Source: Streptomyces liliifuscus
GTDB taxonomy: Bacteria > Actinomycetota > Actinomycetes > Streptomycetales > Streptomycetaceae
Assembly (NCBI RefSeq): GCF_016598615.1
Contig: NZ_CP066831.1
Coordinates: 8,556,001-8,620,000, forward strand
DNA length: 64,000 bases
Direction of reading: 5' to 3'
Numbering within the stretch: position 1 is the first letter of the stretch; each line of letters opens with the position of its first letter. The translations under genes and the position numbers were made by a program. The notes beneath the pieces are model-generated. The model was not told the origin of the DNA and did no database searches. It worked only from the letters and a program-made list of their open reading frames with translations. This document shows, in pieces, positions 41,806 through 49,623 of the stretch.

Positions 41806-41871
41806 TCAGCGCCGACAGCAGTCGCTGGCGCACCGGCCGTAGTCGAGGAAGCGGCGCATCGTCAGCAGCAC
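41806..41871 (-). CDS. Cysteine-rich leader peptide of the nucleoside importer operon
   Basis: 21 codons from GTG 41871, with a perfect AAGGAGG 5 nt upstream, ending MRRFLDYGRCASDCCRR then TGA; three Cys codons lie in the last eight. The layout (hydrophobic start, Arg-Arg, Asp, Arg, then Cys/Arg at the stop) resembles the putative leader peptides that precede sulfur-metabolism operons in Streptomyces. It lies 140 nt upstream of the lipoprotein start. By analogy with Cys-codon leader ORFs in mycobacteria, ribosome stalling when Cys-tRNA is short could raise downstream expression; the mechanism here is inferred. This ORF is too short for ordinary gene finders. Confidence 0.65.
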   Translation of the reverse strand: MLLTMRRFLDYGRCASDCCRR

Positions 41872-42015
41872 ACGTCCTCCTTCGCGTAGGCCTTCCGGCT
41901 GCGGGTGCTGGACTGTAACACCGGTTTCCGGACACCTGCTCGACTGTCTCGAACTGTGGTTCTCCGAGGTCATGTACGGTGTCGCGCATCTTCGGAACAT
42001 CAGGAGTGTCCCGCT

Positions 42016-43047
42016 ATGCCCCAGGAACTGCGCGCTGTCGACTGGACCGGAAACAGCCTCGCGCTCATAGACCAGACCGTCCTCCCGCACCGGACCGAGA
42101 CCCGCCGGATCCGCGATGTGGACGACCTGGTGGACGCGATCCGGCGGCTCGTGGTGCGCGGGGCGCCCGCGATCGGTGCCGCCGGGGCGTACGGGGTCGC
42201 GCTCGCGATGCTCCAGGGGCAGCGCGAGGGGTGGTCGCGGGAGGAAGTACTCGCGGCCGTCGCGCGGATCCGTGCCGCGCGGCCCACCGCGGTCAACCTC
42301 ATGGTGTGCGTCGACCGGGTGCTGACGCGGTTCGACGACGGGCTCGACGCGGTGCTCGCCGAGGCGGCGGAGGTGCAGCGTGAGGATGTCGCGGCCAACC
42401 GGGCCATGGGCGCGTTCGGGGCGGACTGGCTGCTCAAGAGGGTCGGCGCGGACCGGCCGTTGCGGGTGCTGACCCACTGCAACACCGGGGCGTTGGCCAC
42501 GGCGGGGTGGGGCACCGCGCTCGGGGTCATCCGCGAACTGCACGCCCGGGGGCGGCTTGAGGTCGTGTACGCCGATGAGACGCGGCCTCTGCTGCAGGGA
42601 TCGCGGTTGACCGCCTGGGAGTTGGTGCAGGAGGGGATTCCGCACTTCGTCCAGGCGGACGGGGCTGCCCCGGGCACGATTCTGCGGGGTTCGGTCGACG
42701 CGGCGATCGTTGGCGCCGATCGGATCGCCGCCAATGGGGATACGGCCAACAAGGTGGGCACGGTGGGGGTCGCACTGGCGTGCGCCGACGTGGGGGTGCC
42801 GTTTCTGGTGGCTGCGCCTACTACGACGGTCGATCTTTCCACGGCCACGGGTGCTGACATTCACATTGAACTGCGGGGTGAGGACGAGGTGTTGGAGTGG
42901 GCCGGGGTTCGGACTGCTCCTGCCGGGTCCCGCGGGCACAACCCGGCTTTCGATGTCACCCCGGGACGGTTGGTGACGGGGCTGGTGACTGAGCGGGGTG
43001 TGTTGGAGGTGTCTGCGGGGGAGTTGCCGGGGGATCAGTTGAAGTAG
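42016..43047 (+). CDS. mtnA: S-methyl-5-thioribose-1-phosphate isomerase
   Basis: 343 aa from ATG 42016 with CAGGAGTG upstream. The MtnA signatures are LVVRGAPAIGAAGAYGVALA at the N-terminus, THCNTGALATAGWGTALGVI with the catalytic Cys, and IVGADRIAANGDTANKVGT with the catalytic Asp; length matches the family. It isomerises methylthioribose-1-phosphate to methylthioribulose-1-phosphate in the methionine salvage pathway. It is divergent from the nucleoside importer operon (about 350 nt apart) and convergent with mtnB, the next pathway enzyme. The eIF-2B-alpha-like family also contains ribose-1,5-bisphosphate isomerases, but the context makes MtnA clear. Confidence 0.95.
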   Translation: MPQELRAVDWTGNSLALIDQTVLPHRTETRRIRDVDDLVDAIRRLVVRGAPAIGAAGAYGVALAMLQGQREGWSREEVLAAVARIRAARPTAVNLMVCVDRVLTRFDDGLDAVLAEAAEVQREDVAANRAMGAFGADWLLKRVGADRPLRVLTHCNTGALATAGWGTALGVIRELHARGRLEVVYADETRPLLQGSRLTAWELVQEGIPHFVQADGAAPGTILRGSVDAAIVGADRIAANGDTANKVGTVGVALACADVGVPFLVAAPTTTVDLSTATGADIHIELRGEDEVLEWAGVRTAPAGSRGHNPAFDVTPGRLVTGLVTERGVLEVSAGELPGDQLK

Positions 43048-43092
43048 GCGCGGTAGGGACGGTTTGTTGGCCGCGGGTGTGTGGGGGCCGGT

Positions 43093-43172
43093 CGCGCAGT
43101 TCCCCGCGCCCCTGAAAGACAAAAGCGCTGGGGCACAGCCCCGCTGCTTTCAGGGGCGCGGGGAACTGCGCG
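43093..43172. terminator. 26-bp perfect inverted repeat of the dispersed Streptomyces type, probable terminator
   Basis: Arms at 43093-43118 and 43147-43172 are perfect complements, containing GGGGCGCGGGGAACTGCG. The 28-nt insert can itself fold (GGGG/CCCC). Related single arms occur at 8332 and near 59956. It lies between the convergent mtnA and mtnB genes. Confidence 0.8.
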
Positions 43173-43215
43173 CTCAGCCCTCACACACCCGCAGGCGACG
43201 AACGGGCGAACTCCC

Positions 43216-43824
43216 TCAGTGACCCGAAAGCTCCAGTTCAAGCAGCCACTCCACAACCTCCGTGTGGTGGCGCGCCTGCCGAGGCGTGTCGCCCCACACA
43301 TAGAGACCGTGGCCCGCCACGACCACCGCGGGCATGCGTGGGTCGCGGGCCGCCTCCAGGCGGTCGCCGAGGACCAACATGTCCTGGCTGTTGGTGATGA
43401 CGGGGAGGGTGACCTCGACGTCGTGGGCGGGCTGGCCGATGCCCTTGAGCATCTCCAAATCCTTGAAGAGGATGCCGCCCGGCAGACGGCGGCCCATCGC
43501 CACGGACGCCACCGTGTGGACGTGCACCACGGCACCGGCGCCGGTCAACGCGGCCACACGCGCGTGCAGTTCGGCCTCGGCGGACGGCTTGCCGCCGTTC
43601 ACCGCGGCACCCCGACCGTCGACCAGCACGACGTCCGAGGGCGTCAGTTCGCCCTTGTCGTGGCCGCTGGCGGTGACCGCGAGCCGCAGGGGATCGCGGG
43701 AGACCACCACGGAAAGGTTTCCGGAGGTGCCCCGCATCCAGCCGAAGGAGGCGAAGCGGGCGGACTCGGCGGCGAGGACGGCCCCCGCCTCCTCCAGGTC
43801 GAGTGTGCTGATGTCGGTGCTCAC
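43216..43824 (-). CDS. mtnB: Methylthioribulose-1-phosphate dehydratase
   Basis: 202 aa from a GTG overlapping the mtnC stop by 4 nt. It is a class II aldolase/adducin fold with the zinc His pair in VVHVHTVASVAMG and the third His in VAGHGLYVWGD; MRGTSGNLSVV and TASGHDKGELTPSDVVLVD form the phosphate/substrate loops. It dehydrates methylthioribulose-1-phosphate to the diketone phosphate used by MtnC. Last gene of the mtnD-mtnC-mtnB operon. Other class II aldolases are excluded mainly by context and by the MtnB-like N-terminus. Confidence 0.93.
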   Translation of the reverse strand: MSTDISTLDLEEAGAVLAAESARFASFGWMRGTSGNLSVVVSRDPLRLAVTASGHDKGELTPSDVVLVDGRGAAVNGGKPSAEAELHARVAALTGAGAVVHVHTVASVAMGRRLPGGILFKDLEMLKGIGQPAHDVEVTLPVITNSQDMLVLGDRLEAARDPRMPAVVVAGHGLYVWGDTPRQARHHTEVVEWLLELELSGH

Positions 43825-44546
43825 GTGATGCTCCCGGAAGTGCTGATGGTGATCTCGTCGAACGTCCCCGCCTGCGCGTGGTCGCCGACGCCCTGCTCGT
43901 AGTACGGCTCCCCGGGCCGCCGGATCCCGACCGCGTGCCAGCCGGCCGCACGGGCCGCGTCCAGCTCGCCCGGCCGGTCGGAGAGGAAGAGGAGCCGGTC
44001 GGCCTCCACACCGGTCGACCCGGCGATACGGCGGTAGGAGTCCGGTTCCTGCTTGGGCCCCGCGTTCTCGGTGTCGTACAGGCCCGAGACGAGCGGCAGC
44101 AGATCGCCGTCCGGGCTGCTCGTGAACCACGCGCGCTGCGCGGCCACGGACCCGGACGAGTACACGTACAGCCGTACGCCGTCGCCGTGCCAGCGGCGCA
44201 GCACCGGCAGCACGTCGTCGTAGAAGTGGGAGACCAGGTCGCCGCGGGCGAACCCCTCGGACCAGATGAGGCCCTGAAGGGTCTTCAGCGGGGTGGCCTT
44301 CACGTCCTCGTCGAGCCACTCGTGCAGCGCCTTCTCCACGCGTACGGCGTCGGCGTCGGGCTCGCCGAGCAGGTCCCGTACCTGGGAGACCGCCCGTACG
44401 ACGTCGGGATCGGTGCTCCGCTCCGAGAGCACCGCTCCGAAACGGGAGCGCGAGTACGGGTACAGCACGTCGACGACGAACCCCGTGGCGCTCGTGGTGC
44501 CCTCGATGTCGAGCACCACGGCGTCCACGTCGAACCGGAGGCTCAC
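43821..44546 (-). CDS. mtnC: Acireductone synthase (enolase-phosphatase E1)
   Basis: 241 aa from a GTG that overlaps the mtnD stop by 4 nt. HAD-superfamily motifs: the nucleophile Asp in [15 protein letters not shown], the Ser in [12 protein letters not shown], the Lys in [11 protein letters not shown] and the acidic loop [15 protein letters not shown]. The EGTTS variant of motif 1 is diagnostic for the bifunctional MtnC, which enolises and dephosphorylates the diketo phosphate to acireductone. The middle gene of mtnDCB. Confidence 0.95.
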   Translation of the reverse strand: MSLRFDVDAVVLDIEGTTSATGFVVDVLYPYSRSRFGAVLSERSTDPDVVRAVSQVRDLLGEPDADAVRVEKALHEWLDEDVKATPLKTLQGLIWSEGFARGDLVSHFYDDVLPVLRRWHGDGVRLYVYSSGSVAAQRAWFTSSPDGDLLPLVSGLYDTENAGPKQEPDSYRRIAGSTGVEADRLLFLSDRPGELDAARAAGWHAVGIRRPGEPYYEQGVGDHAQAGTFDEITISTSGSIT

Positions 44547-45142
44547 GCCGCGGCCCGGTCCCGCTCGTACCCCGCCGCGATGGTGTCGTAGTCGGGGAAG
44601 CGCCCGGCGATGGTGGAACCGGTGAACGAGCCGATCCAGCCGTCCTCCTCGTGGAAGAACCGGATGGCGGTGAAGCCCGGCGTCGTCCCCATGTCGAACC
44701 AGTGCGTCGTCCCGCGCGGCACGCCCAGCAGGTCGCCCTTCTCGCAGAACACGGCGTGCACCTCGCCGTTCACGTGCAGATAGAAGATCCCGGAGCCCGA
44801 GACGAAGAACCGCACCTCGTCATCGTCGTCGTGGGTGTGCTCCTGGAGGAACTTCTCCCGCGCGGCCTTCGCCTTCACGGGGTACTCCGGGTCGTCGCTC
44901 GGGTGCAGACCGAGGACGTCGACGGTGGTGAAGCCCTCTTCGGCGTTGAGCCGCTTGATCTCCGGCCCGTACGCGGCGAAGACGGTGTCGCTGTCGGCGT
45001 CAGCCGGGACGTCCTCACGGACGGGCCACTGCTCGTAGCGCACGCCGAGCGGCGCGAGCGCGGCGGCGATCTCGGCGGGGTCGGAGGTACGACGCACGGT
45101 GGTCTCGGGACCGGACTCCGGCCACGTCGTCAACAGGGTCAT
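44543..45142 (-). CDS. mtnD: Acireductone dioxygenase
   Basis: 199 aa from ATG 45142 with a GGAGTT site. The frame continues upstream to 45310, but that stretch is unlike the family. Cupin metal ligands are visible: the two His and Glu in [18 protein letters not shown] and the later His in GTTHWFDMG. With Fe2+ the enzyme gives the ketoacid precursor of methionine plus formate; with Ni2+ it gives an off-pathway product and CO. The active-site metal cannot be told from sequence. First gene of the mtnDCB operon; a short Cys-containing ORF precedes it. Confidence 0.95.
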   Translation of the reverse strand: MTLLTTWPESGPETTVRRTSDPAEIAAALAPLGVRYEQWPVREDVPADADSDTVFAAYGPEIKRLNAEEGFTTVDVLGLHPSDDPEYPVKAKAAREKFLQEHTHDDDDEVRFFVSGSGIFYLHVNGEVHAVFCEKGDLLGVPRGTTHWFDMGTTPGFTAIRFFHEEDGWIGSFTGSTIAGRFPDYDTIAAGYERDRAAA

Positions 45143-45261
45143 GGGAGCAACTCCAGTGAGTGAAAGGGGAGTCCGGATACCGAGACGGGCATCGGGACCG
45201 GGTGTCGAGCCGGGGGAGAGAGGCGGCGCCCACGGGGCGCGGAAGGCGGGAGAAGCTGCGG

Positions 45262-45321
45262 TCAGCCGCGACACGCCGCGCCGGTACAGCGTCGTGTCGC
45301 TGTCGCGCATGGTGTCGTCAT
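45262..45321 (-). CDS. Candidate cysteine-containing leader peptide of mtnDCB
   Basis: 19 codons, [19 protein letters not shown] then TGA, ending 119 nt before mtnD. Three Cys, an Arg-Arg pair and Cys-Arg near the stop echo the leaders of the two importer operons, but the central pattern is not conserved and the ribosome site (GAGG, 6 nt) is weak. The same DNA is open in the frame of mtnD. Confidence 0.35.
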   Translation of the reverse strand: MTTPCATATRRCTGAACRG

Positions 45322-45429
45322 CGGAAGCCTCGCTGTCCCGGGTCGTTCGCTGATGGTAACTCCAGGCCGGTGATCGGCCGAGTGTGACGAAGTCGTTGTC
45401 TCAACCCCTGAGAAACCGCTTCCCCTGCT

Positions 45430-45459
45430 TTGACGGCTGGCTGAAATCGTTCTCATGAT
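45430..45459 (+). promoter_or_regulatory. Promoter of the methylthioribose-type importer operon, with an inverted repeat between -35 and -10
   Basis: -35 TTGACG (45430-45435), 18-nt spacer and -10 CATGAT (45454-45459) place the start near 45466, exactly at the ATG of the leader peptide. Between them lies TGAAATCGTTCTCA (45442-45455), a 7+7 imperfect inverted repeat with half-site TGA(A/G)A(A/T)C, in a classical repressor position. It faintly resembles Fur-family boxes but lacks the usual central base. Confidence 0.5.
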
Positions 45460-45465
45460 CTGCGT

Positions 45466-45537
45466 ATGAAGACGCTGCTGCTCGTTCGGCGGCTGTACGT
45501 GGACTTGCTCCGGTCGACCACAGCCCGCTGTCGCTGA
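45466..45537 (+). CDS. Leader peptide of the methylthioribose-type importer operon
   Basis: 23 codons starting MKTLLL and ending VRRLYVDLLRSTTARCR then TGA. The RR-x(2)-VDL-x-R...A-x-CR pattern matches the putative leader peptides found upstream of sulfur-assimilation operons in Streptomyces. No ribosome site is seen; the promoter at 45430-45459 would start transcription at the ATG, so the leader is probably translated from a leaderless end. It ends 170 nt before the lipoprotein gene. The single Cys codon followed by Arg and stop is where Cys-dependent stalling would act (inference). Confidence 0.65.
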   Translation: MKTLLLVRRLYVDLLRSTTARCR

Positions 45538-45707
45538 CCTGACCCGGAGTGCCCTCCGCGCCCGCGCCCACCGCGAGTTCCCCAGGAACCGGTGAGGCGT
45601 ACCCCCGCGCGACCATGGCCTGATTCATGCCCCGGCGCTCCGGGCTCCGCACGCCCTCCTCACCCCTCTCCTTCCTGCCCCTTCCTGCGCCATCCCTGGA
45701 GCCCCTC

Positions 45708-46805
45708 ATGTCCCGTGCCCGTCTGCCCCTGGCCGCGCTCTCGCTGGCCTCCGCCTCCGCGCTCCTCCTCGCGGGCTGCTCGCAGTCCTCGGACGCCTCC
45801 GAGACCGCGGGCGACAAGGCGGCCCCGGCCGCCGCGGCCACCGGCACGAAGCCCGCGCCCTTCAGCAAGGGCAAGGTGAAGGTCGCCCTGGTCCGGCAGA
45901 GCGGCGCCGGCGACTACTTCGAGCAGTGGGGCAACGGCGCGAAGGCGCAGGCGAAGGCCCTTGGCATCGACCTGACCGTGTACGACGCCCAGGCGGACAA
46001 CGCCAAGCAGGCCACCGACCTGTCCTCGGCCATCAACTCCGGCGCGCAGGCGATCATCGTCGACCACGGCTTCCCGGCCACGATCCAGCCGGAGATCGAC
46101 AAGGCCGTGAAGAAGGGCATCAAGGTCGTCGTCTACGACATCGAGACGACGAACAAGTCGGTGATCAGCACCAAGCAGGACGACGCCAGCATGGCCCAGG
46201 CCGTCCTCGACGTGATGGGCGACGAACTCGGCAAGGACGCGAAGGTCGGCTACGTCAACGTCGCCGGGTACGCCGCCCTCGACAAGCGCGACAGCGTCTG
46301 GAAGAAGACGGCCGACGCCAACGGCTGGAAGCAGGAGTTCAAGGTCGGCAAGGTGACCGACTCCACGGCCACCGACAACGTGCCCCTGGTCAGCGCCGCG
46401 CTCACCCAGCACTCGGACGTGGCCGGCGTCTTCGCCCCGTACGACGAACTCGCCAAGGGCACCGTCCTCGCCGTCCAGAACAAGAAGCTCCAGGACAAGG
46501 TGAAGGTCTTCGGCGCGGACGTCTCCAACGCCGACATCCAGAACATGACCGCGAAGGGCAGCCCGTGGGTCGCCACGGCGGGCACGGACCCGTCCGCGGT
46601 CGGCGCCGCCGTCGTCCGTACGACGGCCCTGGAGCTGGCCGGGCAGCTGAACAAGTCCTCGGTGGAGTTCCCGGCCGTCGCCATCACCCAGGACTTCCTG
46701 AAGAGCAAGGGCATCGAGAACATGGACCAGCTGCGGACGGCCCTGCCCGCGCTCAACCTCTCCAAGGTCAGCACCGCGGACTGGATCCCGAATGTCGCCC
46801 ACTGA
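45708..46805 (+). CDS. CUT2-type sugar ABC transporter substrate-binding lipoprotein
   Basis: 365 aa from ATG 45708; the earlier in-frame ATG 45627 precedes the lipoprotein signal and is less likely. The signal peptide ends LASASALLLAGC with the lipid-anchored Cys. The mature protein is a ribose-binding-protein-like fold: VKVALVRQSGAGDYFEQWGN, INSGAQAIIVDHGFPATIQP, YVNVAGYAALDKRDSVWKKT and VAGVFAPYDELAKGTVLAVQ. It starts an operon with an RbsA-like ATPase, an RbsC-like permease and mtnK, so methylthioribose is the favoured ligand; ribose-like sugars are the alternative. Overlaps the ATPase gene by 14 nt. Confidence 0.88.
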   Translation: MSRARLPLAALSLASASALLLAGCSQSSDASETAGDKAAPAAAATGTKPAPFSKGKVKVALVRQSGAGDYFEQWGNGAKAQAKALGIDLTVYDAQADNAKQATDLSSAINSGAQAIIVDHGFPATIQPEIDKAVKKGIKVVVYDIETTNKSVISTKQDDASMAQAVLDVMGDELGKDAKVGYVNVAGYAALDKRDSVWKKTADANGWKQEFKVGKVTDSTATDNVPLVSAALTQHSDVAGVFAPYDELAKGTVLAVQNKKLQDKVKVFGADVSNADIQNMTAKGSPWVATAGTDPSAVGAAVVRTTALELAGQLNKSSVEFPAVAITQDFLKSKGIENMDQLRTALPALNLSKVSTADWIPNVAH

Positions 46806-48405
46806 GCCGGCTGCCGCGGCGGGTCAGCCCGAACCTGCTCCCGCGGCGGATCTGCCCGAACCTGCTCCCGCGGTGAGTCCGCCCGAACCGGCTCCCGCGG
46901 TAGGTCTGCGGGACGTCAGCATGGCCTTCGGCGGGAAGACGGTGCTCGCCTCCGTCGACCTGGACATCGCCGCGGGCAGTGTCGTCGCGCTGCTCGGTGC
47001 GAACGGCGCCGGCAAGTCCACGCTGATCAAGATCCTGTCCGGGGTGCACACTGACCACGGCGGGGAGGTCCGGGTGAACGGCTCGCCCGCCGCGCTCCAG
47101 TCGCCCCTCGCCGCCCGCCAGTTGGGCATCCAAACGGTCCACCAGCGCATCGGCGAGGGCATCGTGCCCGGCCTCACCGTCGCCGAGAACCTCGTGTTCG
47201 AGGAACTGGCCCAGGCGCGCGGCAACCCCTTCCTGAACGGGCGCCGCCTCCTCGCCAGGGCCCGCGAGATCCAGTCGGCGCTCGACCTCGGCTGGAGCGA
47301 CGCCGTGCTCAGGCGCGATGTCACCGAACTCGGCATCTCCGACCGGCAGTTGCTGATCCTGGCGCGCGCCCTGGCGACCCGCCCCCGGCTGCTGGTGCTC
47401 GACGAACCGACCTCGGCACTCTCCGCCGCCGAGGCCAAGCGCCTGTTCGCGCTCGTCGAGCGGATGCGGGACGACGGCATAGCCGTCCTGTACGTCTCCC
47501 ACCGGCTCGGCGAGATCGACGCGCTCGCCGACCGGCTGGTCGTCCTGCGGGACGGCCTTCTCACCGAGGACCAGGCCAGGCCCTTCGACTGGGACAGCGC
47601 CCTGCGCGCGATGCTCGCCCAGGCTCAGGAGGCCACGGCCGCACGGCCGCAACGGGCAGGAGACCAGGGCGAGATCGCGCTCTCCCTGCGAGGAGTGCCG
47701 CTGTTCGACGGCCGTCCCCCGCAGGACCTCGACATCCGGGCGGGCGAAGTCACCGGCGTCGTGGGCCTGTTGGGCGCGGGCAAGACCGAGCTCGCCCGTG
47801 GCCTCTTCGGCGCCGAGCCGTTCCCGGCCGGCGCCCTCGAACTGGACGGGGGGCCCTACGCGCCGCGCCGCCCCGCCGACGCCATCCGCAGCGGCGTCCA
47901 CCTGGTGCCCGAGGACCGGCACGCGGACGCCCTCGTCCCCGGCTGGTCGCTGGCCCGGAACATCTCACTGCCGTTCCTCAAGTCCCTCGCCCCCTTGTCC
48001 GCGGCCGGGCTGGTGAACCGCTCCAAGGAGGACGCTCTCGGCCGCGCCACCATCGAACGGCTGGGCGTGGTCGCCCGCGACGAGCACAGCACCGTCGAGG
48101 AACTGTCCGGCGGCAACCAGCAGAAGGTCGTCGTCGGCCGCTGGCTCGCCGAGAGCCCCCGCGTCCTCATCCTGGACGAGCCGTTCCGGGGCGTGGACAT
48201 CGGCGCCCGTCGCGACATCGGCCGCCGGGCCCGCGCCCTGGCCGCCGAAGGTGCCGCGGTCCTCGTCCTGTCCGCCGACGTGGACGAGGTCCTGGAGGTC
48301 GCCGACCGGGTCCTCGTCCTCACCGCGGGCGAGATCCGCCTCGACGCGTACGGCGACGACGCGGAGCGCGACCGCGTGATCCAGTCCATCTCGGCGTCCG
48401 TCTGA
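46792..48405 (+). CDS. CUT2-type ABC transporter ATPase (RbsA-like, two domains)
   Basis: 537 aa from ATG 46792, inside the end of the lipoprotein gene. The first domain has a canonical Walker A (GANGAGKST), a reduced signature region (TELGISDRQLLILARAL) and Walker B LLVLDEPTSALSAAE. The second has a Walker A variant (GLLGAGKTELARG), ELSGGNQQKVVVGRWL and LILDEPFRGVDIGARR. This arrangement is standard for ribose/xylose-type importers. The first ~38 residues are a repeat of PEPAPA units encoded by 27-bp tandem repeats and are not part of the fold. It energises uptake with the permease 160 nt downstream. Confidence 0.9.
   Translation: MSPTEPAAAAGQPEPAPAADLPEPAPAVSPPEPAPAVGLRDVSMAFGGKTVLASVDLDIAAGSVVALLGANGAGKSTLIKILSGVHTDHGGEVRVNGSPAALQSPLAARQLGIQTVHQRIGEGIVPGLTVAENLVFEELAQARGNPFLNGRRLLARAREIQSALDLGWSDAVLRRDVTELGISDRQLLILARALATRPRLLVLDEPTSALSAAEAKRLFALVERMRDDGIAVLYVSHRLGEIDALADRLVVLRDGLLTEDQARPFDWDSALRAMLAQAQEATAARPQRAGDQGEIALSLRGVPLFDGRPPQDLDIRAGEVTGVVGLLGAGKTELARGLFGAEPFPAGALELDGGPYAPRRPADAIRSGVHLVPEDRHADALVPGWSLARNISLPFLKSLAPLSAAGLVNRSKEDALGRATIERLGVVARDEHSTVEELSGGNQQKVVVGRWLAESPRVLILDEPFRGVDIGARRDIGRRARALAAEGAAVLVLSADVDEVLEVADRVLVLTAGEIRLDAYGDDAERDRVIQSISASV
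46827..46907 (+). repeat. 27-bp tandem repeat in the ATPase N-terminus
   Basis: Three units (46827-46853, 46854-46880, 46881-46907) sharing GCCCGAACC, then GGCTCCCGCGG or TGCTCCCGCGG, preceded by a diverged fourth. They encode 9-residue units containing PEPAPA; copy number can change without shifting the frame. Confidence 0.8.
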
Positions 48406-48565
48406 TGAGGGGCGCTCCGCGGGGCGGGCGGTTCTTCGGCCGCGGGCCGGTCGGGGCTGGTCGCGCCCCGCTGCGAAACCGCAGTCCGGCACCGCCCCGT
48501 GTCCCTTCCGGGGCGCCCGCCCATCTCACGCCGGCCACACCGCACACCTCACCAGGAAGCACGCC

Positions 48566-49612
48566 ATGACCACCACCCGGAGCACCGAGGTGCCGACCAA
48601 GGCGGCGGTCCCACCCGCGACCTCCACCGGCCCGCGCGTCCAGAGCGCCGTCATCAAGTACGGCTTCATCTTCGTCACCGTCACGCTCTTCACGTACTTC
48701 GCGCTGAGCGAGCCGTCCTTCCGCGACTCGGCGACCCTCCTCGACACCCTTCGGTACGTGTCGGTCGCCGCGATCCTCGGCCTCGGTGTCACCCTCACCA
48801 TGGCCGTCGGCGGAATGGACATGTCCGTCGGCGCGGTGGCCGGGCTCGGCGTGACGGTCGCCGCCAAGACGATGGTCACGTACAACCAGGTCGGCGTGGT
48901 CGCGATCCTCGCCGTCATCGCGGCGGGCGCTCTCGCGGGCCTTCTCAACGCCCTGCTGATCGTCGTCCTGAAGATCCCCGACATGCTGGCCACGCTCGGC
49001 ACCATGTTCGTCATCCAGGGCACCAAACTCATCCTGGTCGACGGCCAGTCCATCACCCCGGGCATGACCCAGTCCGACGGCAGCACCGCGCCCGGCAAGT
49101 TCACGGAGGGCTTTCTGCGCATCGACCGCGGCACGGTCCTCGGTGTGCCCGTGTCGGTGCTGATCTTCGGCGCGCTCACCGTCGTCGCCTGGGTGTTCCT
49201 CGCCCGCACCCGCTGGGGCCGCGTCCTCTACGCCATCGGCGCCAACCCCGAGGCCTCCAGACTGGCCGGCATCCGCGTCGGCGCGTACCGGGCCCTGGCG
49301 TACGTCCTGTCCGGCGTCCTCGCGTCGATCGGCGGGCTGATCCTGGCGTCCCGCATCGGCCAGGGCGACGTCTCGGCCGGTACGTCCCAGCTCCTTGAGG
49401 CGGTCGCGGTGGCACTGGTCGGCACCTCCGTCCTCGGCCGCGGCCGCCCGAACGTGTGGGGCACCGCCCTGGGCGCCGTCCTGATCGGCATCATCACCAC
49501 CGGTCTGACCATCAAGGGCCTGCCCTACTACACCCAGGACGTCGTCGAGGGCGCGGTCCTCATCCTCGCCCTGGTCTTCAGCTTCACCCTGTCCAAGCGC
49601 CGCACCGCATAA
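48566..49612 (+). CDS. CUT2-type ABC transporter permease (RbsC-like)
   Basis: 348 aa with about ten membrane helices. Family landmarks are SVAAILGLGVTLTMAVGGMD and MSVGAVAGLGVTVAA at the N-terminal half, and the cytoplasmic coupling segment ILYAIGANPEASRLAGIRVG-type loop, here VLYAIGANPEASRLAGIRVG, that docks on the ATPase. It ends with TLSKRRTA. The 160 nt upstream contain a G/C-rich stretch related to the dispersed Streptomyces repeat. Substrate is inferred from the adjacent mtnK. Confidence 0.9.
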   Translation: MTTTRSTEVPTKAAVPPATSTGPRVQSAVIKYGFIFVTVTLFTYFALSEPSFRDSATLLDTLRYVSVAAILGLGVTLTMAVGGMDMSVGAVAGLGVTVAAKTMVTYNQVGVVAILAVIAAGALAGLLNALLIVVLKIPDMLATLGTMFVIQGTKLILVDGQSITPGMTQSDGSTAPGKFTEGFLRIDRGTVLGVPVSVLIFGALTVVAWVFLARTRWGRVLYAIGANPEASRLAGIRVGAYRALAYVLSGVLASIGGLILASRIGQGDVSAGTSQLLEAVAVALVGTSVLGRGRPNVWGTALGAVLIGIITTGLTIKGLPYYTQDVVEGAVLILALVFSFTLSKRRTA

Positions 49613-49623
49613 GGGAGTTCACG

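Noticed and set aside
44543-45310. N-terminally extended MtnD
   Set aside because: The extra 56 residues are unlike the family; ATG 45142 has a ribosome site and gives the family length.
45400-45470. SAM-IV-like riboswitch on the - strand (ATCATGAG present)
   Set aside because: The other core elements, such as GGCAACC and the matching closing helix, are missing.
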